Numbered from the stretch's first letter, positions 24,123-33,504 are shown. The stretch is DNA of 50,681 nucleotides from Muribaculaceae bacterium Zag1 (GCA_002633115.1 NWBJ01000034.1:98211-148891); one strand, 5' to 3'. Translations and numbers: made by a program. The notes: generated by a model not told the origin, from the letters alone.

Positions 24123-24737
24123 CTATCTCAGGTCTATTACTGAGGCTTTGGGGTAGGTGGAGTAGGGGAATTGGAATATTGTCTTGGCTGGGACCTTGTC
24201 GAGGCGCTGGTAGCCTGACACCGTGATGTCGAGCTTGGCGTTGTTGGCAAAAGTCGCATCTATCTCAATGGGCAACCAATCTGAGGTGTTGACGATAAGG
24301 GTGGCGCTTTTGACAGAGTTGTTTTTGGCCAGCGGTGTAAGCACGACAGTATAGGTGGTTGGGGTTGAGGTCTTGACCTCGGCCTTGTAATGCGAGGCGT
24401 AGTGATTGATGATGTCAAAGGGGTTGATTTCCATCAATTCCTCGGCAGTGGGTTCGCTCAGCGTCACCTCATTGGTCTTGGTTTGGTAGCTCCACAGCAC
24501 TTCGCCGTCGTACCAGGCGCCAAAGTCGCCGCTATTGACCGAAAATTTCTCTTGGGCCACGGTCAATGTGCCATTGACCTGGGTGCCATCGTTGGCTTTT
24601 GCCACATAGTTGACCGATAGGGCAGGGGAGGAGTCGATGGCTTTGGCGGTATTGGCCAGCACTTGGCTGGCCGTGTACTGGGCCATGGTGCAAATGGCGC
24701 TGAATATTAGGGTAAAGAGGAATAAACAGATTCTCAT
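24123..24737 (-). CDS. LolA-like periplasmic lipoprotein carrier
   Basis: A 204-residue exported protein; start ATG 24737 (MRICLFLFTLIFSAICTMAQ) gives a signal peptide, while the longer frame to 24830 would run into ftsK and was rejected. The mature part has the LolA-like layout: AKAIDSSPALSVNYV at the start, the central GDFGAWYDGEVLWSYQTKTNEV typical of lipoprotein-carrier half-barrels, and ITVSGYQRLDKVPAKTIFQF near the end. It would ferry lipoproteins across the periplasm, matching LolD at 10.0 kb. It starts 70 bp after ftsK and is probably in the same transcript, an arrangement common in Bacteroidales. Confidence 0.8.
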   Translation of the reverse strand: MRICLFLFTLIFSAICTMAQYTASQVLANTAKAIDSSPALSVNYVAKANDGTQVNGTLTVAQEKFSVNSGDFGAWYDGEVLWSYQTKTNEVTLSEPTAEELMEINPFDIINHYASHYKAEVKTSTPTTYTVVLTPLAKNNSVKSATLIVNTSDWLPIEIDATFANNAKLDITVSGYQRLDKVPAKTIFQFPYSTYPKASVIDLR

Positions 24738-24807
24738 TTTGGAGGGGGAATTATAATTGCGACAGGAATCGAGGGAATCGATATAGAGGGGAACGAGGAT
24801 GTGCGGA

Positions 24808-27705
24808 TCATTGTCCCAGCATTTGCTCAAGGCTCATTGAATCCATGAGGATGGCTCGGGGCTTGGAGCCGTTGACCGGGCCGATGATGCCGGCTGCCTC
24901 CATTTGGTCCATCAAGCGGCCAGCGCGGTTGTATCCAATGTTGAATTGTCGCTGTAAGCTTGAAGTAGACCCGATTTGGCGTTGCACCACAAAACGAGCT
25001 GCTTCGTCAAACAGCGCATCCCTCTCGCCAGTATTGGCACCGGCAGCGGCACCTTCGGCGCCCTCAGGTATGTATTCGGGCAGATAGTAGGCGTGCTCGA
25101 ATCCGACTTGCTGGTCGATGCTTTGGATAATGCTCTCAACTTCTTCAGTCGAAATGAAGGCGCATTGCACGCGCTCCATCGAGCCATTGTGGCTGAATAG
25201 CATGTCGCCACGGCCAATCAGTTGGTTTGCGCCCGGGCTGTCGAGGATTGTGCGGCTGTCGACCATCTGGATTACGCGGAAAGCGATGCGGCCGGGGAAA
25301 TTGGCCTTGATGATGCCCGTGATCACATTGGTCGAGGGTCGCTGGGTAGCGATAATCATGTGTATGCCCACAGCGCGAGCCTTCTGGGCAATACGCGCGA
25401 TTGGCGTCTCCACTTCCTTGCCAGCCGTCATAATCAAGTCGGCAAACTCATCGACGATAACCACTATGTATGGCAGATACTTGTGGCCATCGGACGGGAG
25501 CAAGCGGCGCTCGGTGAATTTCTTGTTGTACTCCTCAAGCGAACGCACACCGGCCTTGCGTAGCAGGGCATAACGGTCGTCCATCTCAACGCAAAGCGAG
25601 TTGAGCGTCTGGATTACCTTGCCCATATCAGTGATGATGGCATCATCCTCGTCGGGCAGTTTGGCCAGATAGTGTCGCTCAAGGCGCGAGTAGAGGCTGA
25701 ACTCAACCATCTTGGGGTCGATCAGCACAAATTTGAGTTCGGTTGGGTGCTTCTTGTACAGCAGCGATGCTATTATTGCGTTGAGGCCCACCGACTTACC
25801 CATACCAGTGGCACCAGCCACAAGCATGTGGGGCATCTTGGCCATGTCGGCGATGAAAATATCGTTGCTGATGGTGGCTCCCATAGCCATAGGCAGGGCC
25901 ATCTTGCACTCCTGGAATTTCTTGGAGGCGATGACTGAGCGCATCGATACCGTCTGCGGGTCGCGGTTAGGCACCTCGATGCCGACAGTGCCTTTGCCCG
26001 GGATTGGGGCTATGATGCGGATACCAAGGGCCGAGAGGCTGAGAGCGATGTCATCCTCAAGACGCTTGATCTGAGAGATGCGCACGCCTTCGGCTGGCAC
26101 TACCTCGTAAAGTGTGACAGTGGGACCTACCGTAGCCTCGATGCGCGAGATGGGTATATTGTAATCGCCGAGGGTCTTGACAATGCGGTCTTTGTTGGCC
26201 TGTTGCTCCTCCATGTCGATTACCGCTCCCGACTTGCGGTCCTCGAGCAGGTCGATGCTCGGGAAACGGTAGCGCGACAATTCGGCGCGATGGTCATAGA
26301 TGCCGGAGGGGTTTTCCGGGGTCTTTGCAATCTTGTCAGCGAGTTCAATCTCGGCAGCCTCGACAGTAAATTCCTCCAAGGCCGGGGGTTCTTCTTCCTC
26401 AGCTTGGGGTAAGTCTTTGATAGGCTCCTCAGCCTGAGGCAACTCTTTGATGGGTTCTTCCTCAATTGGGAATTCCTCAGCTTGTGGCTGTGGGAGAGCG
26501 GGAATTGTTTCCTCCTCCTTTGGCGCTTTGATTTCTTTGGCCTCAGGGGTTTCTTGCTGAACGTGGTCAGCTGGGGAATCGATGGCAAAGCCGGGTTCGT
26601 CATAGTCGGCAATGTCTTGCAATTGCCGACCGCCGATAGTGGCATGAGCCTCAGGCACAAGCGAGAATCCCTCGGCAATGGGCTTGGCAGCATCATCAGC
26701 CTCGGTGACCACAACCTCCATTGATGGGCGCTGAGCAGTTTCGTTTTCTTCTTGAGTCTCCGTGGCTTTCTCAGCGGCTTCGGCTGCAGCAGCGGCGCGG
26801 CTTTCCTCTTCGGCAGCCACTGCATCCTCAAGGTCGCGTTGGCGCTCTTTGCGCAGTTGCTCTTGCAAGCGGCGGCGATACACAGCCTCGCGCCACTTGA
26901 TCCAAGCGGTATGCAATTCGTTGAGATAAACGCAAGCGACAGCGGCGACCAGCAGGGCAGACACGCAGGCCGCGCCTATCCATGTGGCATTATCCATCAG
27001 GAATTTGTTGGCGTAATAGCCATGAGTGCCACCCCAATGGATTACGGATTCAGAGTTGAAGGTCACCAAACCAAGCACCATTGATATGGTGATGCCTACC
27101 AAAAGGCATTTAAAGGTTAGAGACCAGAAATGGCATTTCTTGAATCCAAGCAAGCCCATTGCCAGCAGCCACGCATAGATGATGAGCACTGCGCTGCCCA
27201 GGCCGAGCGAATCGCACAGCATCACATGGGTCAGCCAGGCTCCGAATCCTCCGCCCAGATTTTGTATCTGGCCACCAGCTGCCATTTCGGCAAATGTCGA
27301 GTTGAGCACTAAGCTCTGATCCAAGGCTCCAGTCTTGAAGTATGAAACCAGGGCTATGACAACGAATACGCACGACAATATCAGGGCGATGCCGAGGAAA
27401 ATCCTCAGACGCTCGTCGGTGAAGAAGCGTACAAATATATTGGGCCGATTCGACTTTTGTTTCGGTTTTTTCTTTACGCGAGACTGAGGTGGCGCTGGGG
27501 CTTCGGCTTGGGCCTGGGATGCCGATGCGTCAGAATCAGCTTCGTGAGTTTCGGGCGCAGGCGGCACGGCCACTGCTGTAGGCACCGTGCGAGCGGTGGC
27601 TCGGGCGGCGTTCATCGCAGCGCGTGTGCGTCGCTGAACACGCGTAAAGTTATCTTCGGGCTCAAACCCGTCGATATTCATGTCAAGATCTTCTGCTTGA
27701 GCCAT
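24808..27705 (-). CDS. ftsK: DNA translocase FtsK
   Basis: Hexameric DNA pump at the division septum that helps chromosome segregation and dimer resolution. The 965 residues comprise a short cytoplasmic N-terminus with a Lys/Arg stretch (RVKKKPKQKSNRPN), four membrane helices (about 95-265), a Glu/Pro/Ala-rich linker (about 280-480) containing repeats such as EEPIKELPQAEEPIKDLPQA, then alpha/beta motor domains with Walker A GATGMGKS and Walker B IVVIVDEFADL. The C-terminal winged-helix gamma domain (SSLQRQFNIGYNRAGRLMDQ) that reads KOPS-type sites is present. Length and order are normal for the family. Confidence 0.96.
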   Translation of the reverse strand: MAQAEDLDMNIDGFEPEDNFTRVQRRTRAAMNAARATARTVPTAVAVPPAPETHEADSDASASQAQAEAPAPPQSRVKKKPKQKSNRPNIFVRFFTDERLRIFLGIALILSCVFVVIALVSYFKTGALDQSLVLNSTFAEMAAGGQIQNLGGGFGAWLTHVMLCDSLGLGSAVLIIYAWLLAMGLLGFKKCHFWSLTFKCLLVGITISMVLGLVTFNSESVIHWGGTHGYYANKFLMDNATWIGAACVSALLVAAVACVYLNELHTAWIKWREAVYRRRLQEQLRKERQRDLEDAVAAEEESRAAAAAEAAEKATETQEENETAQRPSMEVVVTEADDAAKPIAEGFSLVPEAHATIGGRQLQDIADYDEPGFAIDSPADHVQQETPEAKEIKAPKEEETIPALPQPQAEEFPIEEEPIKELPQAEEPIKDLPQAEEEEPPALEEFTVEAAEIELADKIAKTPENPSGIYDHRAELSRYRFPSIDLLEDRKSGAVIDMEEQQANKDRIVKTLGDYNIPISRIEATVGPTVTLYEVVPAEGVRISQIKRLEDDIALSLSALGIRIIAPIPGKGTVGIEVPNRDPQTVSMRSVIASKKFQECKMALPMAMGATISNDIFIADMAKMPHMLVAGATGMGKSVGLNAIIASLLYKKHPTELKFVLIDPKMVEFSLYSRLERHYLAKLPDEDDAIITDMGKVIQTLNSLCVEMDDRYALLRKAGVRSLEEYNKKFTERRLLPSDGHKYLPYIVVIVDEFADLIMTAGKEVETPIARIAQKARAVGIHMIIATQRPSTNVITGIIKANFPGRIAFRVIQMVDSRTILDSPGANQLIGRGDMLFSHNGSMERVQCAFISTEEVESIIQSIDQQVGFEHAYYLPEYIPEGAEGAAAGANTGERDALFDEAARFVVQRQIGSTSSLQRQFNIGYNRAGRLMDQMEAAGIIGPVNGSKPRAILMDSMSLEQMLGQ

Positions 27706-27764
27706 ATATTAAATGAAAAGTGAAAAATGAAAAGTGAAAAATGAAAAGAGAGGGGAGGGGGAGG
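27706..27764. repeat. AAATGAAAAGTGA spacer repeats
   Basis: About four units of GAAAAATGAAAAGT between rpe and ftsK, one of the AT-rich islands of the GAAAAATGA family. Here the units are direct, not inverted, so a hairpin is not obvious. Confidence 0.5.
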
Positions 27765-28415
27765 TCACTTTTTCATTTCTTTGAGTTGGCGTATGTAAGC
27801 CTCGGGGTCTGGGGCCTGGAAGACAGCCGAACCGGCCACAAGCACATCGGCTCCAGCCTCGGCGAGCTGCTGGCCAGTCTCGAGGTTTACTCCTCCGTCT
27901 ATTTCGATCAGAGCCTTCGAACCTTGGCTGTCAATCAGTTCGCGCAGACGGCGCACCTTGTCGAGGGTATTGGGTATGAACTTCTGACCGCCGAATCCGG
28001 GGTTGACGCTCATTAGCAACACCATGTGCACCTCGGTGATAACATTGCGCAGCATCTCGACCGGGGTGGCAGGACACAGAGTGACAGCTGGGAACATTCC
28101 AGCCTCGGCAATCTGATGGATGGTGCGGTCAAGGTGGATGCAAGCCTCTTGGTGCACGTTCACGATTGATGCTCCGCAATCCTTGCACTCCTGGATGTAG
28201 CGCTCGGGTTGCACAATCATCAGATGCACGTCGAGAGGTTTCTTTGACTTAGCGGCAATGGCTTTCATCACGGGGAACCCGAATGAGATGTTGGGCACGA
28301 ACACACCGTCCATAACATCGATGTGCACCCAATCGGCCTCGCTGCGATTGAGCATCTCTACGTCTTTGTCTAGGCAGCCGAAGTTTGCGGCCAGAATCGA
28401 AGGAGATATAATCAT
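27765..28415 (-). CDS. rpe: Ribulose-phosphate 3-epimerase
   Basis: Interconverts ribulose-5-phosphate and xylulose-5-phosphate in the pentose phosphate pathway. At 216 residues from ATG 28415 (MIISPSILAANFG), it carries the family marks: ISPSILAANF, the metal-binding VHIDVMDGVFVPNISFG, DVHLMI, HQEACIHLDRT, MLRNVITEVHMVLLMSVNPGFGGQ and the phosphate-binding EIDGGVNLETG ... AGSAVF. The ATG overlaps the dedA stop (ATGA), showing coupled translation. A 59-residue upstream extension lies in dedA and was rejected. Confidence 0.96.
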   Translation of the reverse strand: MIISPSILAANFGCLDKDVEMLNRSEADWVHIDVMDGVFVPNISFGFPVMKAIAAKSKKPLDVHLMIVQPERYIQECKDCGASIVNVHQEACIHLDRTIHQIAEAGMFPAVTLCPATPVEMLRNVITEVHMVLLMSVNPGFGGQKFIPNTLDKVRRLRELIDSQGSKALIEIDGGVNLETGQQLAEAGADVLVAGSAVFQAPDPEAYIRQLKEMKK

Positions 28416-29083
28416 AAGGTAGGTTGTTTTTTGTGGAATGCGCGATAGAGGATAAAGAGGATGCAGCCCACGCCGATGGCGAGGCCAGCATAAGTCAGGT
28501 AGTCGTTGTATTGCTCCACTTGGGTCATCAAGTCCTCGAATGGCACAGTCTTGCCCAGCCAATAGCCCAGGGCAGCCAGCACGCAATTCCATACGCCAGC
28601 GCCGAGGCAGGTGAAGATGATGAATTTGCCAATGTTCATACGGGCCAGACCAGCCGGGATTGAGATCAGCTGTCGCACAGCAGGCACCAGACGGCCGAAG
28701 AATGTGGATGCGGCTCCGTGCTTGTCAAAGAATACCTCGGCTTTTTCGACCTTTTCTTTGTCCAATAGGCAGATATGGCCAAGCCGGGAATTGGCGAAAG
28801 CATACACGATGGGACGACCCAGCCACAGGGCCAGGTAGTAGTTGACCAGCGAACCAGCCAGAGCGCCAGCGGTAGCAACAACGACAATCAGGTAGACATT
28901 CATGTCGGCCACATGGTCGCCATGGGCAGTAGCCAAGTATGCGGCTGGAGGCACCACAAGCTCGGAGGGGAAAGGTATGAAGGAACTCTCGATGGCCATG
29001 AATATGAACACAAACCAATAATTGGCATGGTTCACAAACCAGTCAAAGAAAGTGGAAGCGTCAAAAATTGAGAGTAGTATCAT
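28412..29083 (-). CDS. DedA-family membrane protein
   Basis: A 223-residue inner-membrane protein of the DedA/SNARE-associated (VTT) family, linked to undecaprenyl-phosphate or phospholipid flipping and envelope stress. Features are the early segment ESSFIPFPSELVVPPAAYLA, the conserved GSLVNYYLALWLGRP, the basic-acidic FFGRLVPAVRQLISIPAGLARM (F-x-R-x-x-P-x-x-R-x-x-x-S-x-x-A-G), and closing membrane helices. Its stop overlaps the rpe start (ATGA). Confidence 0.92.
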   Translation of the reverse strand: MILLSIFDASTFFDWFVNHANYWFVFIFMAIESSFIPFPSELVVPPAAYLATAHGDHVADMNVYLIVVVATAGALAGSLVNYYLALWLGRPIVYAFANSRLGHICLLDKEKVEKAEVFFDKHGAASTFFGRLVPAVRQLISIPAGLARMNIGKFIIFTCLGAGVWNCVLAALGYWLGKTVPFEDLMTQVEQYNDYLTYAGLAIGVGCILFILYRAFHKKQPTL

Positions 29084-29114
29084 AAGTGTTTTTTAGGAAT
29101 AACATTATTCAGTG

Positions 29115-29122
29115 CAAAGTTA
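29115..29122 (-). promoter_or_regulatory. -7 box (TAACTTTG) for dedA-rpe
   Basis: The complement of CAAAGTTA, within GTGCAAAGTTACGG, fits TAnnTTTG and lies 31 bp ahead of the dedA start. It would drive dedA and rpe, perhaps reading on into ftsK. Confidence 0.6.
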
Positions 29123-29167
29123 CGGATAATTTTTGGCACATAAAAGATAAAAAACACAAAGCGGTAT

Positions 29168-29200
29168 AAAAAAAGCGAGGGCCCGGGTGAGGCTCTCGCT
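29168..29200 (-). terminator. Rho-independent terminator of the efflux operon
   Basis: Minus-strand stem AGCGAGAGCC/GGCCCTCGCT (29174-29200 region), one mismatch in ten pairs, followed by a run of seven or eight T. It starts 12 bp after the emrB-like stop. It cleanly separates the efflux operon from dedA's promoter. Confidence 0.88.
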
Positions 29201-29211
29201 GATTATGGCGG

Positions 29212-30804
29212 TTATGGAGTAGTGGTCGGATCGGGCGCTGTGGCGGGATTGAGTATCTGCCGAGCCACACCCACCAGACGCGGCACAAGGCGCGTGACGG
29301 TCATCTTGTAGTTGGAAATCAGCACAATAAGCAAGACAATCAACGTGGCATAGCACATCCAGCCGTAACATTCCTTCATGGCCACCGGCAGGGCGTGAGT
29401 GGTAACAAGGCGGCTAAACTCACTGGCATTGCCCGAGATGGCATCGAGGTTGCTGGCCAGGTCGGCAGTGGCCTTGGTGGTCTCAATTTGGAACAGGCGC
29501 TCGAGGATGGCGGCGCCAAGAGCCGTGCCGGGCCCGCAGCGCATGAATCCGAGTATACTGATGTTACAAAAGAAATGCGGCCAGGGGATGCGTTGCGACA
29601 TGGCGTAGGTGCCCAGGGTGTCGATGGTGCACTCGACGATGCCATAGCAGAAGACCGGCACGTACATGTAGATTTTCTCCGTCACCTCTTGCACTATGAA
29701 ATACATGCCCAGGTCATAAATCATGAGCAGGGTGAAAGTGGCGAAGAGCATCTGCCGCAAGCTCCATTTCAGCCTGATTATCATGTAGTAAGCAAAGATG
29801 CCGCCAGCTACGATGCCAAGCAACTCGGGATAGTTGAGGTCGATGGCGTTGATGGTGTCATAGCCGAGCACTGCGCTCACATAAGCTGGCTGAATGATGT
29901 GGATTGCTCCGGCGGTGAGCAGAAAGCCCAAGAACAGAATATAGAAATACCAAGTGATGCGGTATCCAAAGGCAGCCAAGGGGATGTAGGGGTCTTTTTT
30001 GAATCGCGACCAAATCAGCGTCACTGCCAACAAGCCGAGGGTAATCCAAGTAGCATTCCAGATTTCTTGGCCATCCCACCAATCATAGTGTTCGCCAAAG
30101 TTGAAGATATAGACTACGCCGATGGCTGTGGCGCTCCACAGCAGTTGGCCAATCCAGTCGACACCCTTGAGAGGCACGAATGGCCCAGAGCGGTGGTCGG
30201 GCTTCATCATGAAGTAGACGATGGCATCGATAAACATCATCATCACCACAATCACCAAGTACATCAGCTTCCAGTTGGTGAAATAGTCGACCCAGGTCGA
30301 GACTACGCCTGAGAGCATCACCGCGCCGCACACAAAGATGTAGATCACTGGAAGGAAGACGCCGAAGCTGCGCGTAGGGGTCATGTTGAGCTGGATGGTG
30401 GATACGCAGCTAAACATGCCCATCATCTTGAAATAGCCGCACAGATAGCAGATAATCCAAAATATCCATTGGTTGGTGCAATACATCGCCAGCACCGAGC
30501 AGCATAGGCAGCCAATGCTGGAGACAAAGAACATCTGACGGGTGAAGAAGTAGAACTTCCAGCGGAATAGCATGGGGAATATGATGTTGAGGCCCACGAG
30601 CGAGCAATAACTCGCCATGGTCACATCAGCGCTGATGTAGGCGAGTTCGCCTACGATCTGCGTAATCGAAGCCGCATACACGCCGCCAGTAAACTGGTAG
30701 AAGAGTATGAAAACAATCACGATCCAGAATCTGAACCGGTGAGGGCAATAGTCCTTGAACATCAAGAGCTGACGCATCACCCTCACAGGGGGCATTCCTG
30801 TCAT
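29212..30804 (-). CDS. MFS multidrug transporter, EmrB-like (DHA2)
   Basis: Inner-membrane component of a tripartite efflux pump. The 530 residues from ATG 30804 (a GTG at 30834 would add ten) carry about 14 predicted helices, as in the DHA2 drug:H+ antiporters, although the usual motif signatures are diverged. A large charged loop occurs in the middle (MMKPDHRSGPFVPLKGVDW). Context is decisive: it is third in a tolC-emrA-emrB order, all minus strand, and ends at a strong terminator. The C-terminal tail is Pro/Thr-rich. The substrate is unknown; toxic hydrophobic compounds such as bile acids are plausible for a gut organism. Confidence 0.85.
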   Translation of the reverse strand: MTGMPPVRVMRQLLMFKDYCPHRFRFWIVIVFILFYQFTGGVYAASITQIVGELAYISADVTMASYCSLVGLNIIFPMLFRWKFYFFTRQMFFVSSIGCLCCSVLAMYCTNQWIFWIICYLCGYFKMMGMFSCVSTIQLNMTPTRSFGVFLPVIYIFVCGAVMLSGVVSTWVDYFTNWKLMYLVIVVMMMFIDAIVYFMMKPDHRSGPFVPLKGVDWIGQLLWSATAIGVVYIFNFGEHYDWWDGQEIWNATWITLGLLAVTLIWSRFKKDPYIPLAAFGYRITWYFYILFLGFLLTAGAIHIIQPAYVSAVLGYDTINAIDLNYPELLGIVAGGIFAYYMIIRLKWSLRQMLFATFTLLMIYDLGMYFIVQEVTEKIYMYVPVFCYGIVECTIDTLGTYAMSQRIPWPHFFCNISILGFMRCGPGTALGAAILERLFQIETTKATADLASNLDAISGNASEFSRLVTTHALPVAMKECYGWMCYATLIVLLIVLISNYKMTVTRLVPRLVGVARQILNPATAPDPTTTP

Positions 30805-30880
30805 ATAGTTGAGATTTTTATGCCAGGGCCACACAGTGGCCCCGAACAGTAGCCGCCATCCGGATTAGGGATGGCGTATA

Positions 30881-31912
30881 TTATTTTAGTAATTTTACCT
30901 CGGCATTCATGCCGGAGCGGAGACGAGACATATCTTTAGGGGAGTTGCCCTTGAAGAGGATTTTGACGGGGATGCGCTGCTGGATCTTGACAAAATTGCC
31001 ATTGCTATTGTCGGTGGGGATGGGCGAGAACTGCGCACCGGTTGCTGGCGATATTTGCGAGATATAGCCGTGGAATGTGACACCGGGTATGGCATCGACA
31101 GTGATTTTCACCGAGTCGCCCTCGGCCATTCCGGCTGTCTGTTTCTCCTTGTAGTTGGCAATTACCCACACATCGCTGGTGTCAACTACTGAGAGGAGGG
31201 TTTGGCCTGGCTGCACGAGCTGGCCCGGCAATATGGCTTTGCGCGAGCAATAGCCGTCGCATGGAGCGGTGATGACTGTATATGACAAGTTGAGGCGAGC
31301 CAGGTCAATCTGGGCTTGCGCCAGGTCGACCATGGCATCGTTCTGGCCGAGGCGTACGGTCTGCTCTTGGCCCACGAGCGAAGTCGAGTGCTTTTGGCGC
31401 GAGAGCATATCATATTTGGCTTTCATAGCCTGGTAGTTGGTGGCTACGGCATCGTATTGCTGCTGGGTCACAGCCTCTTGGCGCAGCAACTCGGTGTATC
31501 GGTCGAGTTCTTTCTTGGCATTGTCCATCAGGGCCTTGACCTCGGCGACGGCTGCTTCGTTGACATTGACATTGCTGTTGGTGGTGGTGATTGCTTGGTG
31601 CATAGCTGAGCGGCCAGCCAGGGCGTTTTGCAGGTCGGCCTCGGCTTGGGCCAGGCGCAGCTGATATTCGGCATCCTCGATTACCACCAGGGTATCGCCC
31701 TTTTTGACTGGCGTGAAGTCGTCAAATCTAACCTCGGTCACAAAGCCCTGGACGCGGCTGTTGATTGGCACGATCAGTTGGCGCACTTGCGCATTGTCGG
31801 TATACGTCGATGAGGTAAAGCCGGCGAACATGTACACTACCCAGGCAAGGCCCAGGACAATGAGCACAATTACGCCTATATTTTGCAGCATGCGGCGAGT
31901 TTTCTGTTTCAT
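30881..31912 (-). CDS. HlyD/EmrA-family periplasmic adaptor
   Basis: Membrane-fusion protein that links the inner-membrane pump to the outer-membrane channel. It has a single N-terminal membrane helix (about 11-31), then the barrel-sandwich lipoyl half TDNAQVRQLIVPINSRVQGFV, two long coiled-coil helices (about 75-195), the second lipoyl half APCDGYCSRKAILPGQLVQPGQTLLSVV in successive segments, and a beta-barrel (KITVDAIPGVTFHGYI). 343 residues is standard. Its ATG overlaps the tolC stop by 4 bp (ATGA). Confidence 0.93.
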   Translation of the reverse strand: MKQKTRRMLQNIGVIVLIVLGLAWVVYMFAGFTSSTYTDNAQVRQLIVPINSRVQGFVTEVRFDDFTPVKKGDTLVVIEDAEYQLRLAQAEADLQNALAGRSAMHQAITTTNSNVNVNEAAVAEVKALMDNAKKELDRYTELLRQEAVTQQQYDAVATNYQAMKAKYDMLSRQKHSTSLVGQEQTVRLGQNDAMVDLAQAQIDLARLNLSYTVITAPCDGYCSRKAILPGQLVQPGQTLLSVVDTSDVWVIANYKEKQTAGMAEGDSVKITVDAIPGVTFHGYISQISPATGAQFSPIPTDNSNGNFVKIQQRIPVKILFKGNSPKDMSRLRSGMNAEVKLLK

Positions 31913-33213
31913 AATGTTCCAGAGATGTATTTGAGTTGGAAAAGTGAGATTAGGGTGTTGATGCGAGCGTTGACGAGGCGCGTCTCAGCATCGAGTTTTG
32001 CCGTTGAGGCATCGAGCATGTCGGTGAGCAGGGCAATGTCGTTGCGGAATCGGGTATCGACTATGCGATAGTTCTCGGTGGCGAGTTCGACATTTTTCTG
32101 CTCGGTGGCGAGCATCTCTTGGGCCTGGAGATACAGAGTGTAAGCCTCGTGGATTTTGCGTTCGAGTGCATCGGTGACGGCAGTGCGCTGTTCGGCGATT
32201 TGGGTTATATCCAGGTGCTGCTTCTTCTCGGCCTTGTTTGTCTTGAATAGCGATGACAGTTTGTAACTTACGTTTACGCCCACCAGCCAGTAGTTGTAAT
32301 TCTTGTTGATAGCCGGAATCTCAAATGTCACTGGCCCAGAGATTTGGTCGCGAGCGATAAGGCCGATAGCAGGAAATCGCTCGGCTCGTGTCAGGCGCAG
32401 GGCAGTGTTGGCAATCTCTTTTTGGGCATCGACGGCCTTGAGCTCATGATTGTTGGCCGAGGCGAGGTCGAGCCAGTAGCTTTCGCCTTGGTCGGGCAGG
32501 GGGGTGAGCAGCAGAGCGGAGTCAGGCACAATGCGCGTGTCGGGGCTGAGGCTCAGCATCGATGTCAGGTCGCGGTTGAGGATTGACAGCGAGTTGCGAA
32601 TCGATGTCAAGTCATAATTGAGCGAAGACAGGCGCAATTCGTATCGGGTGATGTCATTTTTCAGCACTGTGCCCTGCTCGTGTCGGGCGCGCATGCTCTC
32701 AAGCAGCTGGTTGGTTACGGCAATGTTCTCGACATACACGCGCTCGAGGTTGCGCATCTTGAAGAGATTCAGATAGGATTGCACCAGCGAGAATCTCATG
32801 CCCGAGCGCTCCATATCCACGCCGATTCCGGCCAGAGCATATTGCTGCTCGGCCATTTTGATGCCCCCAGATATGGCTCCGCCGGTGAATAGGGGTTGGT
32901 ATACATCGAGAGCGAGGGAGTTGCCAAAGTGGGGCAGCTTGTCGCGCATGGCATTTGAGAAATCGCGGTCGAGTATGGTGCCGTCGCCGAGATAATTGAG
33001 AGTCAGGTCGGCTGTAATTTCGGGCAGTCGGGCAGAGCGGGCCACATCGATGCCCTGCTTTGCCACGGCGGCGCGCGCTTGCGAGGCTCGCAGGTCGGCA
33101 TTGCTGCTTTCGGCCTGTTGGAATATCTCCTCGAGGCTGAGATACAGTTCTTGGGCTGGAGCATGTATAGAGAAACATGCCCATGCCGCCGCAAGAATCA
33201 TTTTCTTACGCAT
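31909..33213 (-). CDS. TolC-family outer-membrane efflux channel
   Basis: A 434-residue outer-membrane factor with signal peptide MRKKMILAAAWACFSIHAPA. It has the duplicated helical-coil layout of the TolC/OprM family: repeated long amphipathic helices with Ala/Gln/Glu/Leu heptads and two beta segments (GNSLALDVYQPLFTGGAISG and NYWLVGVNVSYKLSSLF). It is the first gene of the tolC-emrA-emrB operon; the presumed promoter at 33471-33478 gives a leader of about 250 nt that may hold a short peptide. Confidence 0.92.
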   Translation of the reverse strand: MRKKMILAAAWACFSIHAPAQELYLSLEEIFQQAESSNADLRASQARAAVAKQGIDVARSARLPEITADLTLNYLGDGTILDRDFSNAMRDKLPHFGNSLALDVYQPLFTGGAISGGIKMAEQQYALAGIGVDMERSGMRFSLVQSYLNLFKMRNLERVYVENIAVTNQLLESMRARHEQGTVLKNDITRYELRLSSLNYDLTSIRNSLSILNRDLTSMLSLSPDTRIVPDSALLLTPLPDQGESYWLDLASANNHELKAVDAQKEIANTALRLTRAERFPAIGLIARDQISGPVTFEIPAINKNYNYWLVGVNVSYKLSSLFKTNKAEKKQHLDITQIAEQRTAVTDALERKIHEAYTLYLQAQEMLATEQKNVELATENYRIVDTRFRNDIALLTDMLDASTAKLDAETRLVNARINTLISLFQLKYISGTL

Positions 33214-33341
33214 AGGGAATAGTGAAAATGTAAGGGTGAAAGATTTAGAAATAGAGGGGTAGTGGGGACAAGAAATATGAGGGAGCAGGGCCTGGCGGAC
33301 TCGATCCCATGATTGGAATTTGGCTCCTCTATTTGGCAGGC

Positions 33342-33434
33342 TTAAGCCAATGGCTGTATGATTTGCACAAAGTACCGACCACGGCGTATGTGCTTGGCGT
33401 TAATCTTGATGCGTTTAAATCTTTTTGAAGTCAT
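33342..33434 (-). CDS. Possible 30-residue leader peptide of the efflux operon
   Basis: ATG at 33434, TAA at 33342-33344. The peptide is strongly basic (starts MTSKRFKRIK, contains HIRRGRYF, ends IIQPLA) and has no matches I recognise. It begins about 30 nt after the presumed transcription start and ends inside a region that can form alternative stems, the arrangement of translation-attenuated resistance genes. It may also be an independent small protein, or chance; no Shine-Dalgarno is expected in this phylum, so the start cannot be checked that way. Confidence 0.4.
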   Translation of the reverse strand: MTSKRFKRIKINAKHIRRGRYFVQIIQPLA

Positions 33435-33470
33435 ATACCGCAAAGCGCTAGAAATACGCTTTTCCGACCG

Positions 33471-33478
33471 CAAAGTTA
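33471..33478 (-). promoter_or_regulatory. -7 box (TAACTTTG) for tolC-emrA-emrB
   Basis: The complement of CAAAGTTA fits TAnnTTTG. It lies 257 bp ahead of the tolC start, leaving a long leader, and 36 bp ahead of the small leader ORF. No clear -33 TTTG was found at the usual distance. Confidence 0.5.
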
Positions 33479-33504
33479 CGAATTATTTTCATATTTCGTA
33501 GGGC

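Noticed and set aside
28416-28592. N-terminal extension of rpe
   Set aside because: Family alignment starts at MIISPSILAANFG, and the extension lies wholly within dedA; the ATGA overlap gives a natural start. The same reasoning removes extensions of clpP, ndh, mazG and the lolA-like gene.
29395-30312. 305-codon plus-strand open frame opposite the MFS gene
   Set aside because: It is antisense to a clear 12-14 helix transporter, its protein is composed of His/Glu/Gly-rich scraps without family features, and such mirror frames are common in GC-rich genes.
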